From Caldifermentibacillus hisashii (lineage in GTDB: Bacteria; Bacillota; Bacilli; Bacillales; Caldibacillaceae), in assembly GCF_027568575.1 (NCBI RefSeq), contig NZ_JANUVP010000017.1: DNA of 64,000 bases. One strand, written 5' to 3'. A program made the position numbers and the translations under genes. The notes beneath the pieces are model-generated. The model did not search any database and was not told where the DNA came from. It saw nothing but the letters and a program-made list of their open reading frames with translations. Below are positions 62,592 through 64,000 of this stretch, in pieces (position 1 is the stretch's first letter; each line of letters starts with the position of its first letter).

Positions 62592-62816
62592 ATGTTAATT
62601 TTGGCAAGAAAACAAGGAGAAGCGATTCAAATCGGGAATGGGATCGAAATCAAAGTTATTTCCATTCAAGGGGATCAAGTCAAGATTGGCATTGAGGCAC
62701 CCAAAACAGTAGAAGTTTATCGAAAAGAAATTTATGAGCAAATTCAAGAGGAAAACAAACAAGCCGCAACGACTACGACGAATATCCTGGAACTAATCAA
62801 AAAGTCCCAAAAATAA
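62592..62816 (+). CDS. csrA: Carbon storage/translation regulator CsrA
   Basis: A 74-residue CsrA: MLILARKQGEAIQIGNGIEIKVI...VKIGIEAPKTVEVYRKEIYEQIQ is complete, including the RNA-binding Arg residue region. It represses flagellin translation until FliW sequesters it. Its transcription ends at a hairpin that overlaps the hag promoter. Confidence 0.97.
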   Translation: MLILARKQGEAIQIGNGIEIKVISIQGDQVKIGIEAPKTVEVYRKEIYEQIQEENKQAATTTTNILELIKKSQK

Positions 62817-62830
62817 TAAAAAAAAATTTT

Positions 62831-62858
62831 ACGAAAGGCTAAACACCTTTCGTTTTTT
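62831..62858 (+). terminator. csrA terminator overlapping the hag promoter
   Basis: ACGAAAGG (62831-62838) and CCTTTCGT (62846-62853) form a perfect 8-bp stem with loop CTAAACA, followed by TTTTT. The loop contains TAAA, the -35 element of the hag sigma-D promoter. Confidence 0.85.
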
Positions 62859-62866
62859 GTCGATAT
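62840..62866 (+). promoter_or_regulatory. Sigma-D promoter of hag
   Basis: TAAA (62840-62843), exactly 15 bases, GTCGATAT (62859-62866): one mismatch from the sigma-D consensus. It is positioned about 100 bases before the flagellin start. Confidence 0.88.
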
Positions 62867-62922
62867 AAGAAATGTAAGGGCGAACGAGGGCGGCCGACCT
62901 TGAACGCTCTGAAAAATCATGG

Positions 62923-62956
62923 CTCACAAGGACGTGAGAAATTAATTTCAAGGAGG
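62923..62956 (+). promoter_or_regulatory. CsrA-binding hairpin and Shine-Dalgarno in the hag leader
   Basis: CTCAC-AAGGAC-GTGAG (62923-62938) presents GGA in a hairpin loop, the preferred CsrA target, and CAAGGAGGA (62949-62957) is the ribosome binding site with a second GGA. This is the two-site arrangement known for Bacillus hag. Confidence 0.8.
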
Positions 62957-62965
62957 AATCTTTTT

Positions 62966-63781
62966 ATGCGTATTAATCACAACATCGCAGCACTGAACAC
63001 ATATCGTCAGTTAAGTAGTGCAAATAATGCACAACAAAATTCAATGGAAAAGTTATCTTCTGGTCTTCGTATAAATCGTGCAGGAGATGATGCAGCGGGT
63101 CTTGCCATCTCTGAAAAAATGCGTGGACAAATTCGCGGTTTAGACATGGCTGCTAAAAATGCACAAGATGGTATTTCATTAATTCAAACAGCTGAAGGTG
63201 CATTAAATGAAACCCATGCCATTCTTCAACGTATGCGCGAATTGGCTGTACAAGGAGCAAATGATACGAACGTTGATGATGACCGTACCGCAATCCAAGA
63301 TGAGTTAAATCAATTAATGTCTGAAATCGATCGGATTGCAGATACTACTGAATTCAATACGAAAAATCTATTAAAAGGTTCTTTCTCCGGCACATTCCAA
63401 ATTGGTGCAAATGACGGACAAACAATCAACCTTGGAATCTCTGCTATGAATACAGCAGGTTTATCTCTTAGTGCAACAAGTGTTTCTGTAGGTACAAATG
63501 CAGCTGCAAGTTCAGCAATTAGCGCAATTGATAATGCAATTAAACTTGTTTCATCTCAACGTTCGAAATTAGGGGCTGTTCAAAACAGATTAGACCATAC
63601 CATTAATAATTTAAGCACATCTTCTGAAAACTTAACTGCTGCAGAATCTCGTATTCGTGACGTTGACATGGCTAAAGAAATGATGGAACAAACGAAGAAC
63701 GCGATTCTTTCACAAGCTTCTCAAGCTATGCTTGCTCAAGCAAATCAATTACCACAAGGAGTATTACAATTACTTCGTTAA
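62966..63781 (+). CDS. hag: Flagellin
   Basis: A 271-residue flagellin. N-terminal D0/D1 MRINHNIAALNTYRQLSSANNAQQNSMEKLSSGLRINRAGDDAAGLAISEKMRGQIRGLDMAAKNAQDGISLIQ features and C-terminal ...AKEMMEQTKNAILSQASQAMLAQANQLPQGVLQLLR are complete in their conserved positions (given here as end motifs: INHNIAALNT and QLPQGVLQLLR). The middle variable domain is short, as in Bacillus Hag. ATG 62966 follows AAGGAGG; the longer frame from 62900 runs through the regulatory leader. Codon use is strongly biased, as for an abundant protein. Confidence 0.97.
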   Translation: MRINHNIAALNTYRQLSSANNAQQNSMEKLSSGLRINRAGDDAAGLAISEKMRGQIRGLDMAAKNAQDGISLIQTAEGALNETHAILQRMRELAVQGANDTNVDDDRTAIQDELNQLMSEIDRIADTTEFNTKNLLKGSFSGTFQIGANDGQTINLGISAMNTAGLSLSATSVSVGTNAAASSAISAIDNAIKLVSSQRSKLGAVQNRLDHTINNLSTSSENLTAAESRIRDVDMAKEMMEQTKNAILSQASQAMLAQANQLPQGVLQLLR

Positions 63782-63812
63782 TTTTGAATAAAGTTAATGA
63801 GTTTATTGAATT

Positions 63813-63849
63813 ATCGTGCTTAAGTTTGTTCTTAAGCACGATGTTTTTA
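63813..63849 (+). terminator. Terminator of hag
   Basis: ATCGTGCTTAAG and CTTAAGCACGAT form a perfect 12-bp stem with loop TTTGTT, followed by GTTTTTATT. Confidence 0.92.
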
Positions 63850-63884
63850 TTAAATTCATTACTCTTTAGGAGGTTAATGGTTCT

Positions 63885-64000
63885 ATGAAACCTTTTATTT
63901 CTCTTTGTATGATTGTTAAAAATGAGGAAAAAGTTCTCAACCGTTGTTTATCTTCGGTTGCAAATTTTGTTGATGAAATCATAGTTGTAGATACAGGTTC
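63885..64000 (+). CDS. Family 2 glycosyltransferase, N-terminal fragment
   Basis: The frame starts at ATG 63885 after AGGAGGTTAATGG and runs off the window. The translation begins MKPFISLCMIVKNEEKVL and continues with VDEIIVVDTGS, the start of a GT-A glycosyltransferase (GT2). It lies right after flagellin, where flagellin-modifying transferases are often found. The rest of the gene is outside the window. Confidence 0.8.
   Translation, partial: MKPFISLCMIVKNEEKVLNRCLSSVANFVDEIIVVDTG

Noticed and set aside
1..64000. tRNA, rRNA, intact IS transposase or prophage genes
   Set aside because: I looked for these on both strands and found none that I could support by eye.

Overview
The window looks like a low-GC Bacillaceae chromosome, probably an aerobic, motile and competence-bearing relative of Bacillus. 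The main evidence is the order tagU-like / sortase / yvyE / degS / degU / degV / comFA / comFC / yvyF / flgM / flgN / flgK / flgL / yviE / fliW / csrA / hag, together with AGGAGG-type ribosome binding sites, TTG and GTG starts, sigma-A and sigma-D promoter consensus sequences and cre boxes. The species cannot be named from the sequence alone. No tRNA, rRNA, CRISPR array, prophage or intact transposase was seen.

Layout. 0-1.4 kb: a gene tail, structured intergenic DNA and a small coiled-coil gene with 42-bp internal repeats. 1.8-13.6 kb: an amino-acid/peptide block with a DUF1611 (DgcN-type) protein, a pyrroline-5-carboxylate reductase, an M20 amidohydrolase, a MurR/RpiR regulator, a complete oligopeptide ABC importer and an enolase-superfamily racemase. 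The racemase has lost the Asp-x-Asp dipeptide motif. With the DUF1611 protein and the M20 deacylase it could form a route from D-glutamate to L-glutamate through N-acetyl intermediates. 14-20 kb: a ribose operon rbsRKDACB with a cre-like box and a 20-bp palindrome that recurs exactly inside rbsK. 20.2-22.5 kb: alaR-alaT and a GNAT acetyltransferase. 22.8-31.4 kb: an acyl-CoA catabolic cluster (atypical SDR, two crotonases, LCAD-like dehydrogenase, thiolase, alpha-methylacyl-CoA racemase, nitronate monooxygenase-like flavoprotein, metallo-beta-lactamase hydrolase) that suggests oxidation of methyl-branched acyl-CoAs.

31.4-32.5 kb: palindromic array 1, 18 hairpins at an exact 52-bp period. 32.5-35 kb: HAD phosphatase, ung and a methyltransferase. 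35.6-40.3 kb: odhA-odhB. 40.7-42.8 kb: a NatAB/YhaQP-type ABC exporter. 43-47.5 kb: LCP ligase, HD-GYP protein, sortase and YvyE. 47.8-50.4 kb: degS and degU, unusually separated by about 740 bp. 50.7-52.7 kb: a NERD-domain gene and palindromic array 2, again 18 hairpins at exactly 52 bp but in the opposite orientation, inserted between degU and degV. 53.2-57.2 kb: degV, comFA and comFC. 57.4-64 kb: the late flagellar operon, flagellin, and the start of a family 2 glycosyltransferase.

The most unusual features are in the non-coding DNA. The two 52-bp arrays share near-identical units in inverted orientation 20 kb apart, and a decayed single unit sits near 43 kb. Independently, at least eight intergenic regions carry short tandem duplications (about 36-80 bp), and several of these copied units begin inside a gene and include its stop codon or its ribosome binding site. 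The flagellin control region is compact: the csrA terminator hairpin contains the hag sigma-D -35 element, and the hag leader has a hairpin that presents a CsrA-type site.
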